Positions 52,301 through 63,707 of a DNA stretch of 64,000 bases are shown piece by piece; position 1 is the first letter of the stretch; each line of letters begins with the position of its first letter. Made by a program: the position numbers and the translations under genes. Source of the DNA: Hybos culiciformis (lineage: Eukaryota; Arthropoda; Insecta; Diptera; Hybotidae); the NCBI GenBank assembly GCA_964007475.1, contig OZ023273.1:116421812-116485811 (forward strand), written 5' to 3'. The notes under the pieces are model-generated. The model saw nothing but the letters and a program-made list of their open reading frames with translations, was not told the DNA's origin and did no database searches.

Positions 52301-54025
52301 GCCTTATTAATTTTATCCCAATTTTTATAGCATTAATACTTAATCCTTTAGTCGACGTGAAAATGAGCCAGATGATTGGGTCTATTTTGAAATTGAAATC
52401 AATTATGTAGTTCATTAGTTATAAGCGGAGGACGAACGCGCTAAAAACGAAAAATTGGTGATTATAATACAAAAATGCCTATAAAATTGAAACAAAATAA
52501 TTACTATGAGTAATTTTTATTGTAGATATAGATATATATATATTTACTTTTTTTAATACACATATAAAAAGTAAATTTTTTTAAATTCAATTTACTAAGT
52601 ATTTGTCAATATATATGGCGAGTAATATTTATTTTTTTTTCCTTATTTTGTCAAATTGATATAGAAAAAATTAAAAATTTTATTATTTATTATTCATTTC
52701 GGTTCACCACACCGATTAGTTTAATTTAATAAGTGAAAAATTATATTTTAATTTATATTCTATGTGAAAAAATATTATAACTTAGGTCTAATTTAAATAA
52801 TTTTCAATAAATAAAGTAAGTTTATTATTTTTACATACATGGGAAATTCAAGTTCAAGTGAACTATTTCTAGCTTTTTTTACATTGAATTATGTGTAATC
52901 AATATATTATATTTATTCTATAGATTTAAGTCGAATATTTTATGAAAATAAATATTTTATTTTTGGTGATACAATAATAAAAGTTTTAAAAAAAAGTTTA
53001 GTGTTGTGAGAATTATTGAATTCAAACTTATTTCAACTCAATCAACTAAATTTATCTTTAATTTTATTTTTATAATTTTTTGCAATAGAACTAATTGTTA
53101 AAGATAATTCAAAAAAATATTTTCAGTAATAGTTTCATTTATGTTTGAAGGCAAATTTATTTTATTATTTTTTTATTATTTTGTTTTATCACACAAAATA
53201 CAATTATACATATTTTCATATTTATATATTGTGTTTTATTTCAGATCCTGAAAACTTTTTTGGTTAAGCTAAATTTTTTTTTTTATTCAATTTTGTTTCT
53301 AGACTTATTAGAGACTATTAAACAATAATAATGTGTAATATTACATATAAGCCAGCAAGTCATTCTAATCCATCCCTGTCGAAAAAAAGTATGCAGTATT
53401 TGATCGTATAATAATTTTTTCCACTGTCATTTTCGACAAATTTTCTTACAAGGCCACCAAATTGATAAATTTTTTAAATGTTATGCTATAATTTCTACAA
53501 TTATTGTACTTTGAATAATCACCGGAAAAATGTCTAATCTATCAAATTAACAACTTGTACAATTTTATCAAATTAATGATTTTTATAATTTTTGACCATT
53601 GTAGTAAAATCTATGTTTTATACAAATGGTTTTTTTCTGAACAAGTGATCAATTATGTATAAGTGAATCCGTTTTACCACTTATAAAATCCAAACAATTC
53701 AAATTGGTAAAAAAAAAATTCAACTTTATTATAAATTGTTTCTATTAAACTAGAAAAACGTATCACCTTATATTGAGTTGCATATTTCTGCATATAAGTA
53801 TATGTACTTGTGTATATTGGGGTAGAGTAGATAAACACAAATTGTAATTTATCTGATAATATAAACAACTGATAGCAAACTGATAAAAAATCTATACTCT
53901 AGCGGAAATAATATCGCTCAGGAATTATTTTTTTGAAAAAGGTATCAAACAAAGTTCAAAAATGACAAAATGTTTTTTTTTTATTGCTCGTAGCAGCTTA
54001 TCAGTTTTTTTGGATTAAAAATACT

Positions 54026-54165
54026 TTCTAAATAAAATACTAAATGTTATATTAGAAAAATAAACAGTAACTACCTCCAATGATCATGAAAAATAAATTC
54101 TAAATAAAATACTAAATGTTAAATTAGAAAAATAAACTACCTCCAATGATCATGAAAAATAAATT
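54026..54165. repeat. Tandem duplication of about 70 bp
   Basis: Two copies of a unit beginning TTCTAAATAAAATACTAAAT start at 54026 and 54098 (period 72). The second copy lacks a short CAGTAA segment. Both end in CCTCCAATGATCATGAAAAA plus TAAATT. It lies about 460 bp upstream of acyltransferase B. Confidence 0.8.
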
Positions 54166-54623
54166 TCATTCAACTGCGAGTTTATTGGCATTTTTTAACC
54201 CTGGATTAAATCCATATAAACACAAAAAATATTTAACGAATTATAAGCAGTAACTTACATGCCAATTTTTTAATTTGCAACATACAAATATATCTTTAGT
54301 TGGGCTAGCGCTAGATAAACTATGTAAATAATTGTACAATTGTACATGTACATGCGGGCAAAGTATTTTATTTTTTATTTCTAATCGCAATAATCACCAT
54401 CCTTCAAATATTAATATTTTTTTTCCAATTTGGACATTCTGTTTTTTGCAAAAAACCAAAACAGTAGCATCTTTTAATTTTTGTGTGTTTAAGTTTAAAT
54501 GGTTAAAATAATTATGAAGACATTGAAAAGAAATAATACTTCAATTATTATTTCAGTTTTTATTTTTTTTAATTTGAAAAAATTGTAAAATAAATTAAAA
54601 ATTTAAATTTTTCAGAGACAAAA

Positions 54624-56371
54624 ATGATTTGCCTTTGTGAATTAGTGGCAATTGCAGCAGCTGCTGTTCTATTAATAGGATCATTATCGAAAGCGCCGTA
54701 TAAAATAAAAATGGTAATATTCCTCCTTGGAAGTGGAATTTCAGTATTAGTTTGCATACCTTTTATGATATTTAGGCCAAGGGATTACAGAAATGCGTTG
54801 TAAGTATAATATCATATTAGATAAAATGTATAGTATATTTTTTCCGAGTTTTTATAGTCCTTCTAGTTTAATTTTGGAATAACGCATGCTAATAAACACA
54901 AATTTTTAATTCTATCAAAGAAATAATTATGAATTTTCAGTTTCGATTCCCATACTTGGCATAAAAATATCGGAGAGCATTCAGCCTAAACAAATTATGG
55001 TACATATACACTTCCCTAGTATCGTCGTTGGTTATTTTATTTTTTTAAGATATTTCATCAATTTTTTAATTTTTTATTTTTATTATTTTTAATTGTAGAA
55101 TACCTTCGTGGTGTAATCGAGCATTGACACGACTTCTTGGTGTAACAATGGAAGTACGTGGCTTAGAAAATGTACAAAAAGAACACGGAAGTGTTGTACT
55201 TATAAATCATCAAAGTATTTTAGATCTATGTGGTAAAAAAAATTATTTCAGTTTATAATTTCAATAAAAAATCTATCATTATATTCCCACAGTTTTAGCA
55301 TATTTATGGCCAGTAGTTGGACGAGCAACAGTTGTCTCTAAACGTGAAGTTTTATATTTACCTTTCTTTGGTTTTGGTTCCTGGCTATGGGGCACATTAT
55401 TTATTAATAGAAAAAATCATAGTAACTCAATCAATTCTTTAAATAAAGAAGCAAAAGCTATCAAAGAAAGAAATTGCAAATTATTATTATTTCCAGAAGG
55501 TTTGTACCTCAATGTTTTTTGTAAGAAAAATCATTCAAAAATTAGTGAAAGCTTTATTAAAAAATTTTGGAAAATTTTATTCAAAAAATTAATGAAAATT
55601 TATTTATTGAAACTTTTTATCTTGAAAATATTAAAAAATAATTCATTTTATAAATTCTAAAAAATAAAATTTGATTTATTCACTCCTTAAAAGATAACGT
55701 ATTGCACGATAATTTAAAATAACGAAATTTCTACAGCCCTATTGCATAATATTTTTATGATGCCTTTGAATACTAAGTTATGGTTAAATTCATTATAGTA
55801 ATATTTAGTTAATTCAAATTAATGTCAAACAATTGAAATATTTTGGAAGAATTTACTCTTTACTGTACATAGAATAGTAGCTTTAACATTTTTACTTAAA
55901 ACCTAAAGTTGAGAGTGAACACTTCAAAAATTGTTTCATCATTATGTCTGACCCTTACACACAATAATTATCAAATTTTCTTAGTCGTACAAAATTTCCA
56001 TGGCATAAATTTTAAATCAATACTAGAAATATCGATTCGAAAATAATTTTCTAATTTAAATTTTATTTCCAGGTACAAGAAATCCTGATCCAACATTATT
56101 ACCATTTAAAAAAGGTGCATTCCATATTGCAATCGACAGCCAAAGCGCAGTTCAGCCTGTTGTTGTTTCTCATTATAGCTTTTTAGATCATAAAGAAAAG
56201 TTATTCAAAAGTGGTCATGTAATAATCCATATTTTACCTGAAATCGAAACAACAAAATATAATAAGGATAATATAGATACGTTAATCACTGAATGCCGCG
56301 ACGTTATGCAAAAAGAGTATAAAATTTTGAACGATGAAATGAAACTCGCAAACGCCAAAAAAATCAATTAA
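54624..56371 (+). CDS. 1-acyl-sn-glycerol-3-phosphate acyltransferase, paralogue B
   Basis: Four coding exons: 54624-54799, 55099-55232, 55293-55499 and 56073-56371 (816 nt, 271 aa). Catalytic motifs: NHQSILD at 95-101 (His96, Asp101), TLFINR as motif II, FPEGTR at 170-175, and AVQPVVVSHYSF. Long blocks are shared with paralogue A: VRGLENV, AYLWP, YLPFFGFG, FKKGAFHIAI. The N-terminus is shorter, with two hydrophobic segments before FMIFRPRDYRN. Paralogue A has an extra intron splitting the region that is one exon here (55099-55232); the introns around the 207-nt motif II exon are at the same sites and phases in both genes. The predicted reaction is the same, lysophosphatidate to phosphatidate. 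AATAAA at 56534-56539 may be its polyadenylation signal. The splice acceptor just before the ATG implies a non-coding first exon. Confidence 0.93.
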
Positions 56372-57141
56372 ATAATTATAATGATAAGACTTTATAGAAT
56401 TTATAATGAATTTTTAATTTAATTCTATTTAAATTATTTTTTTTACCTTTTTTCCTCCTTAATTTCTCTACTCACCTCAGGAAAGAAATTGATTAATTTT
56501 ATATAGAAATTATTGTGTAGGTACATCAGATGCAATAAAAATAAGATAAAAATGAATAAAATAATAAAGTTTATTTTAGAAGTAATATAAATTACAGAGA
56601 ATTTAAATGGCGTACACATCAGCTACATTGGTGCAGTCAATAAAGTGGTAAATTGAAAACAAATCAAGTGTCAAGATAATTTTTATTGATTTAAATATAA
56701 TAATATACATAAGTTTGTATTATGTGTGTGAACAAGATATAATAGGTATATTTTATGCACATATTTTATTCTTATTATAATTGATAAAAATAATACAATA
56801 GTTAAGTATGTCTATAATAATGTAAATAAAGTAAATATTCCAAAATTAATACATATCGCAATATAAATAATTCTTCCAAATTCCCAAGGAGAAAATCAAA
56901 GTTGCAAAAAAAAAATCAAAAATGCACATAATAATAAATAAATTATTATTAAGTTTTAAAATGAGTATCTATACAAACATAGTTGCTAATTTTCTTAATT
57001 TAGAATATTATTATAATTGTTGTCGGTACTTATTTCAATTTTGATTTAAATAAGTTTTGCTATTGCTTCAGATAACTTCAGATAAAATATTTTATTCACA
57101 AATGATTCACAAAATATGGTAGTGTATCATCGTGATTATAA
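56372..57141. other. 3' flank of acyltransferase B
   Basis: The stretch holds the 3' UTR (AATAAA at 56534-56539) and AT-rich sequence up to the start of the transposon complex. No gene was seen. Confidence 0.55.
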
Positions 57142-57775
57142 TATGGTGTTCGCATTATACCTTGTTCGCATTATAATTTAAATTCCACTTATATTCCGTA
57201 AAACAAATTGCCGTTCGCATTACAAAATTTGATCAGAACTGGAATTTGATGATGTAAAAAAAAAAATTGAGAAAGAGAAAAAGTTTTTGTTGTGGAAAAT
57301 TTAGATTTTTTATCTCGCTTTTTATCAATTTTATTTTGTTTTTTTTTTCATTTTGACTTGAATTTGACAAAAAAATTGTTGCCAACTATAACAAAATTTC
57401 AAAATATATGAGTCAAAATAACTATAAATGTAGAATTCTAACCCTGATAAACTAGAATATGAAAGTGGAATTCACATATTCCGGAATATTTTTTTATATG
57501 AAAAATGCAGTTCATATTATACTTATAATGAGTTGGGGGTGTATCCTAACACCACTGCACTTCAAGGCAATAAATTGCCATGGAAACTTTACCATCACTC
57601 TCATATACATGCTAATATGAGAGGAGAGGGCTCGGTACGAAGCATGTAATGGAAAATTAATATTACCACCAAACGATGCTTAAATCAAGCATCAGAAAAG
57701 AAAAAAAAAGAATTATAGAAAAAACAAACATAAAACAATAAGAACAAGTCTCGTTTCTGATAAACAACGAAATCA

Positions 57776-58766
57776 CTAGTGACCAGGCCCGGCTCGAGGC
57801 GTGTGCGAACTGTGCACTGCACACAGGCGCCAGTAATGAAAAGGCGCCTACAAGCCAATATGAAATTTAAATTTCAACAAAAATAAATTTTTTTTAAATG
57901 TATACAATTTTTTTTTTGATTTTTTGGAGCAAACGAACTACAAAATTATCTGAAATTGTTGTCTCGCAAAATTTAAAATGATATTAATCCAGAAAACATT
58001 TTAAACTGGATTTATAACAATAATGTTGAAGAACTCTTTCCAAATGCACTGATTTAAGGGTATTACCATAAAGGAAGTATAAATATTAGAAATTTATTCC
58101 ATACAAAAAATTCAAATTTAAAAAAATTAAACAAAAAATATGACACAAAAAATTTGAAATCGCTATCCCATTATACCTTGTTCGCATTATAATTTAAATT
58201 CCACTTAAATTCCGGAAAACAAATTGCCGTACTATATATCGCATTACAATATTTGATGAGAACTGGAATTTGATTAGGTATAAAAAACAATTGAGAAAGA
58301 GAAAAAATGTTTGTTGTTCAAAATTTTGACTTTTTATCTCGCTTTATAAACTGGAATATAAAAGTGGAATATACAAATTTCGGAATATTTTTTAAATGAA
58401 AAATCTAGTTCATATTCCTGAAATATTCCGGAAAACAGCATAGGATAGTGATTTCATATAGACCGACATTTTTTATTTGGTTTTTTTAATATGAATTTTT
58501 TGTATGGAATGAATTTCCCTTATTTATGCTTACTTTGTGGTATAATTAACTTTACCCGTTTCAGTTGCTAAAGATGAGAGAACTTTTCCAAAATTAAAAC
58601 TGATCAAAAATTACTTCAGATCAACTATCGGGCAAGAAAAATGGAATTTAACTACTTAGTGTTTGCTTTATGTAGCTTTTGAGTATCTAATTGAAAACTT
58701 TTTCAAAGGCGCCAATCATTCCTTGCACACACACAAAAAAAACCACGAGCCGAGCCTGCTAGTGAC
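57776..58766. mobile_element. Non-autonomous hAT element nested in the complex
   Basis: The element is 57784-58758 (975 bp). It is bounded by the 8-bp direct repeat CTAGTGAC (57776-57783 and 58759-58766). The terminal inverted repeats are CAGGCCCGGCTCGAGG on the left and, read inward from the right, CAGGCTCGGCTCGTGG: 16 bases with two mismatches. Near both ends are (G)GCGCC words (AGGCGCCAGT, AAGGCGCCAA). No transposase frame is present. It carries a further inverted-repeat insertion at 58059-58546. Confidence 0.9.
58059..58546. mobile_element. Inverted-repeat insertion inside the hAT element
   Basis: The arms at 58059-58168 and 58443-58546 (about 105-110 bp) are imperfect reverse complements, for example ATTCCATACAAAAAATTC against GAATTTTTTGTATGGAAT, and GAAATCGCTATCC against GGATAGTGATTTC at the inner edges. 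The core, 58169-58442, is a copy of the repeat seen at 57150-57530 and, inverted, at 59273-59690. So this is at least a third layer: the core repeat within arms within a hAT. Confidence 0.7.
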
Positions 58767-59211
58767 ATATCACATAACACAAAGAATAGTTTCCCTAGTA
58801 AAAATTAAAAAAAAAGAGAGTAAATATTAGAAGAAAGAGTAAATTAAAAAAATTAAAAATATAAATAAGAAGAAAGAAGAATTAGTAGAAAATATCCTAC
58901 TACTTCTTCCGGCGTCAACTAAGACATTTCATGAAGATTCAAAATGAATCAAAAAAAAATTACTCAAATTAAAAACAATCAGCATTCAAAGACCTATCGG
59001 CTTCAGATAATATATGAAATATATATTGTCTTACATTACTTCGTCAGGGTCGGTTTGTATGTTGAAACGATAATTTAAATTTAAAAAATAAAATAAAAAT
59101 AATAATTAGAAGAATTATCTTTAGTCTACCACTTTCCTTGGCTTCGGATATACAGAAAATTTAAAGATATTAAGGTCAAAAACACGATGTTTTTTATTAG
59201 CAAAAGAAATA

Positions 59212-59325
59212 TTCCGGAAATATTCCGGATAACAGCACATTCCACTAATATTCTCCTAATGCGAACACCATATTAGGAGAATATTAGTGGAATATGCTGT
59301 TATCTGGAATATTTCAGGAATATGA
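59212..59325. repeat. Long palindrome at the right end of the complex
   Basis: About 50-bp arms around a 13-base centre (TGCGAACACCATA). The left arm ends ATTCCACTAATATTCTCCTA and the right arm begins TTAGGAGAATATTAGTGGAA. The outer parts (GGATAACAGCA / TGCTGTTATCT) have a few mismatches. It marks where two oppositely oriented copies of the TTCGCATTA repeat family meet. Confidence 0.85.
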
Positions 59326-59690
59326 ACTGGATTTTTCATATAAAAAAATATTCCGAAATATGTGTATTCCACTTTCATATTCTAGTTTATCAGGGTTAGA
59401 ATTCTACATTTATAGTTATTTTCACTAATTTTTTGAAATTTTGTTATAGTTGACAACAATTGTTTTTTTCAATTTCGACTCAAAATGAAAAAAAAATAAA
59501 ATAAAATTGATAAAAAGCGAGATAAAAAATCTAAATTTTCAACAACAAAAACTTTTTCTCTTTCTCAATTTTTTTTTTACATCATCAAATTCCAGTTCTC
59601 ATCAAATTTTGTAATGCGAATGCGAACGGCAATTTGTTTTACGGAATATAAGTGGAATTTAAATTATAATGCGAACAAGTTATAATAGTA
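59273..59690. mobile_element. Inverted copy of the TTCGCATTA repeat family
   Basis: Read on the minus strand from 59690, it repeats 57161-57530 nearly word for word: CTTGTTCGCATTATAATTTA, ATTCCGTAAAACAAATTGCC, TTGTTGTTGAAAATTTAG, GTAGAATTCTAACCCTGATA. It has a small duplication (TTCGCATTCGCATT) where the other copy has one TTCGCATT. Divergence is low, suggesting recent activity or gene conversion. Confidence 0.8.
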
Positions 59691-62600
59691 TGTTAATAGT
59701 ATATGATTATATTTTAAGTATTATAAGAGTATAATACTATTATCATGAACTCTCTAGTCAATATATTATATACTAAACAATTTTATGTATTCAAATTTTC
59801 TATCCAGCCAAATCATATCCTCAAATAAAAATTAAAAGTAGTTACATTTCATTAATTTTACTTTCATATACGTATTATATGCAAAAAAGCAGTTTTTTAG
59901 TAATTATTTCATTTCATCATCTTATCATTACGGAAGGGCATACCATAGGTCTTTGTTTTTAAATAAAATTGTAATAGGATAATATTTAAAAAAAAAAACC
60001 CTCCATTGGCTTCCGAATAAATTTTAGAACTTCCTTCGAGATATTATAAAATTACACATTAAATTTTTTTTATTTGAAATAGAAAAATAGCTTAATATTT
60101 AATAAAAAAACGATAGGTTATATAAATTTTATTAGGGTACTATAAAAAAAAAACTATCGTCCATTGGCTTCCTTTGAACTAGATATATTTCAAAAGGGTA
60201 CTTTTTCAATTTATTATTGTTGCGTTGTATAATATTCTCTAATAGTTAATTTTAATGAAAAATATTTATTTTGAAGAAAAATAAAAATTAGCTAAATATT
60301 TGTTTTGATTTAACAATCGCAATAAAAATTACTTTGATTAATTCTTTTTTGGAAACATGAAAGATCTGCTCATTACATTAAATCGTTAACTGCCATGATC
60401 AATATTAATAGTATGATAAATTGTTATTTTTAATATTAAATTTATTTTCTTCTCGTCTTGCCAGTGTTGTATAGTGTTTTATTTAAAAAATTCTACATAC
60501 ATTTTACATTTTTTACAATTTTTGTTTTTTGGTGTCTACTGAGTTGATGTCTGCAAAAATAAAAATTTAAAAATATTAATAAATTTTATTCATCAAAATA
60601 GAAAAAGAAAATACATTTCTATTTCCCTATTTTACAACGAGGAAAGTTTAACTGGAGCTTAATGGACAAAAGGATTTTTGTTCTTGGAACAATAAGATAT
60701 TTAGAGATAAATAGATTTTTTACAATTACGTAAGATTGAAAAAGTCATGTTTGATTGACGAAGTTGCCAAATGAATATAATTTTAGTTATATTGTATACA
60801 ACAGTGATCAATCTTCTCTAAAACTTAATGGAAAAAATCTCAACAAACAAATTTTTCAAATTTCAAATATATAATGTACCTTTAATTTGCAATTATATAG
60901 TGCCGTCTATAACTCAAGTTCAAACGTATTTAATCTTTAAATATAATACATAAAAATATGCTAATTCAATTATTATATGTATGTAGTTATTAAAAATTAG
61001 AATAAAATGAAAAAGTAATGATTTGTTATTAATGTTAAGAAAGTCTAAATAGGAAAATTATATATTGCAAAATTGATTTGATTCCGTAATAATAACCGGT
61101 GCTAACCGAGTACAGTTCATGTGTACTTCAAAATAAATATTTTTATTAAATTTGTTTCAATAAAAGTATGAGAGAAAAACCATGTAAACAATTAATCCAT
61201 ATCAAGGCTCAAATTCTCCATAAAACAAATCTCACTAGCTGTGCTCAATTCTTATATATTATGCATAGTTTGTTGATAAATAGAACGTTCGTTTTCATAA
61301 GATATATCAAAAAATACCTAATCAAAAATTAAAAATAAAATGACTATAGTTACTTCATTGATTTAAGCCAATCAAAAATGGTTTTGAGCCAACAATTTTT
61401 ATTATTATTCGCCAAGTTTTTTTTTCTGTTATTCAATTCAAGTTGATATAACATGTAACATCTAAAATTTACTATAATAAATAAATATTCTTAGAGTGCA
61501 TTCATAAATTAGCAACTATTTCAAAAAGAAAAATTATAATTGGAATCAGATTTTAATTTTTCACATATCTAATTTTCATTGAAAATATTATTTTGACAAA
61601 TTTTTTTAAATTCTCCAATAGCAAATTCCAAATTCCCATAAAACTTTACTGCTTTTAAAGCGAATTTAATTTTTTAAATCATATTGAAAAAATATTTACT
61701 ATTACTCATTTAAATTAAAAATAATTAGTGAAGTCAATAAATTTATTTTTATAAATAATAAATCAATTGAAATTTTCCTTTGTTGAATATTTATTTATGT
61801 GTAGTATATACTCATATTATTTTGCATTATTTTATTTTTGGCACAAGCGTTTCATATTCATGATTATGGAAAAAGTAGTGAATGCCTTGTTCAGACAACG
61901 ACTTAATCATGATTTCGTAATCATGATTTGCGTAGATAATCATACTTTGAAAACGTGTGTGAACGCGATTATGAACGAAAACAAAAAAAGTAAACAACAT
62001 GAAAGCAAACAAAATAAAAACATAAATATTATTTGCTACTCAAATTTTTTTTTGTTTTGTAAATAAAGAAAATATGTCAAAAATAAAAGTCAAAAATAAC
62101 TAGGAATGAGTGGAAATGGGTAACATGGATGGTAAAAAACTATAAACTCATCCCTGAAATTTTTCATGATTTTCGATAATCATGATTTCCGATGACACTT
62201 TTTTTGTATGAGCAAATCATGGAAAAAAGAATGATAATCACAAAAAGTAAGATTATCATGATCAGAGTTCATTGTCTGAACAAGGCATTAAAGTTAAATT
62301 TAGATTTATTGAGTGTTTTTTCTTTCAAATTCCTAGAAATTTTAGAGAAATTGGAAATACTCACATATAAATAAAATAAAATATTATACTGTGCAAATGA
62401 ACAAATACATTATAATAATTTTTTTAGCTTGCACCAAGGCCTACAATAATAAAAATATTTTGAAGGGAGTAAATAAATGATTTATTGTAAATTTTCCATT
62501 TTAACTACATATGTATGTAAATAATATAAAAAAAAACATAATTTAATATTAAATAAACAATAAAAAATATAAATAATATTTGTTCTTTTGATTGTGACAG

Positions 62601-62992
62601 TTACAAAATGCAATCAATAGAAAAGTAATTACCTACGTATTATTAAACCGATTATTTTATTCTATTTTCCTACTAAATCATATAATGTTTTGAAATTTAT
62701 ATTATATAGTTTTAGTTTTTAAGAAGTATAGATATATATACTTATATAATATAATTTAATATAATTAGAAACTAAGTAATATAATTTTGATTTATTTCAA
62801 ACAAATAGATTTACTATACTTTAAACGTATGGTATCGAAGTATTAAAAAAATTTTCTCATTTTATAATTAAATTTATGAACTCGATTTTCAGTACAGTAA
62901 TATATTAAATATGAACTATTTTATATCAATATTCTTAACAATATTACGATTTCCTACCTTTAATCAATATGAATTAAAAACTGTATGTAAAT
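59691..62992. other. Spacer between the transposon complex and the INAF-like gene
   Basis: About 3.3 kb, AT-rich, without a convincing frame. A 409-bp inverted-repeat element lies at 61881-62289. On the minus strand an AATAAA at 62796-62791, about 200 bases past the INAF-like stop codon, could be its polyadenylation signal. Confidence 0.55.
61881..62289. mobile_element. 409-bp element with 18-bp perfect inverted repeats
   Basis: AATGCCTTGTTCAGACAA at 61881-61898 is matched exactly in reverse complement by 62272-62289. Just inside both ends are ATCATGAT-type words (AATCATGATT, ATTATCATGATC), and the palindromic TAATCATGATT recurs. The 99-codon frame starting before it at 61767 runs into the element and is not credible as a gene. 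No clear target duplication was found. Confidence 0.65.
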
Positions 62993-63500
62993 TTATCCAC
63001 TATTTTCTTCAATAATTGGAATTGGTGGCATTTTGGATTCCCAAAATAGTAAAAAATACACTGATAGTAAGAAGCCCAGACCACCCACACCTAATTAAAC
63101 CACAAAAATTTAAATATTAAACAAGTTTAACAAAAACTTAAGATAACAACTTAAAATATATTGTAAAATCAATTTCAGAAATACTCAAAAGATTATAGGT
63201 ACATTTTCATCAAATTCTTGGTAAATGAAGTAAAATTCCAGTGTGGTACAAGGATTGCTTTTGACTCAACTCTTAAAAGAATATGAAATTAAACAATCTT
63301 CTTTATGAATATATACTTTAAAAATTTATTCCAAAATTAAATAAAATTTATTGTGTACGTCAAAACGATGAAAATCTCTTAATTTTTTAATATTTATAAT
63401 TATAATTTATTTAATGTGTTCAAAAAATAGCAAATTGTTATTTTTGAAGAACCTCAATACCGCTCCCGGTGAATGGAATAGACCAAGTTGCATGAATTAT

Positions 63501-63537
<37 letters not shown>

Positions 63538-63707
63538 TTATATAATAATTATTCAATTTAAATAATATTTTTATGTAATGCCTTACCTGACATGTATAAA
63601 GTAACAGTCATCAATTTAAATAATTTACTCTCAAAGAAATCATCACTTTCAGGAGTTTCGATAACCTCACTTGGAGGTGGATTCGGATTAGATTTATTGG
63701 CAAACAT
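62993..63707 (-). CDS. 72-residue single-pass membrane protein of INAF-motif type
   Basis: Two exons on the minus strand, 63707-63587 and 63090-62993 (219 nt, 72 aa), joined in phase within a Gly codon. The first 27 residues are polar and proline- and acid-rich. Lys28 to Lys31 then precede a hydrophobic span at about 32-57 (KLMTVTLYMSGVGG, then LGFLLSVYFLLFW), followed by ESKMPP and a short acidic tail. The pattern of a basic residue, an aliphatic span with an internal Tyr-Φ-x-S, then Y-x-x-FW and a proline pair, resembles the INAF motif of Drosophila INAF-B and vertebrate INAFM proteins. The founding member is needed for TRP channel function in fly photoreceptors. The identification rests on motif resemblance recalled by eye, so family membership is probable rather than certain. 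The gene model itself (good splice sites, clean start and stop) is stronger. Confidence 0.68.
63500..63530. repeat. (TA)n microsatellite in the INAF-like gene intron
   Basis: An almost pure run of TA dinucleotides with a few TG interruptions, within the only coding intron of the 72-residue gene. Confidence 0.85.

Larger units (their letters stand above)
44644..54623. other. About 10 kb non-coding stretch between the two acyltransferase genes
   Basis: No protein-like frame was found on either strand. The short open frames at 45232-45483, 47976-48254 and 48916-49158 have the Phe/Ile/Tyr/Lys-rich composition of random AT-rich DNA. The stretch holds the 3' UTR of paralogue A, a GC-richer palindromic block at 46020-46390, small tandem repeats at 49280-49347 and 54026-54165, and a less AT-rich patch at 48540-48720 that may be a transposon remnant. 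Upstream regulatory sequence of paralogue B should lie near the right end; an acceptor (TTTTTCAG, ending 54615) precedes its start codon by eight bases. Confidence 0.55.
57142..59272. mobile_element. 2.1-kb structure with 16-bp perfect terminal inverted repeats, carrying nested insertions
   Basis: TATGGTGTTCGCATTA at 57142-57157 is matched exactly in reverse complement at 59257-59272. The outer TA on each side could be a TA target duplication, as in Tc1/mariner-type elements. Inside, 57142-57530 contains a repeat also found inverted at 59273-59690, and again within the inner hAT at 58169-58442. The unit includes TTCGCATTATAATTTAAATT, AACTGGAATTTGATG, GAGAAAGAGAAAAAG, TTTTTATCTCGCTTT and AACCCTGATAAACTAGAATA. 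A complete hAT element sits at 57784-58758. No transposase frame is visible. Whether 57142-59272 is one element or the outer ends of two is open. Confidence 0.6.

Noticed and set aside
61767..62066. 99-codon plus-strand frame
   Set aside because: It starts outside and ends inside an inverted-repeat element; composition is not protein-like.
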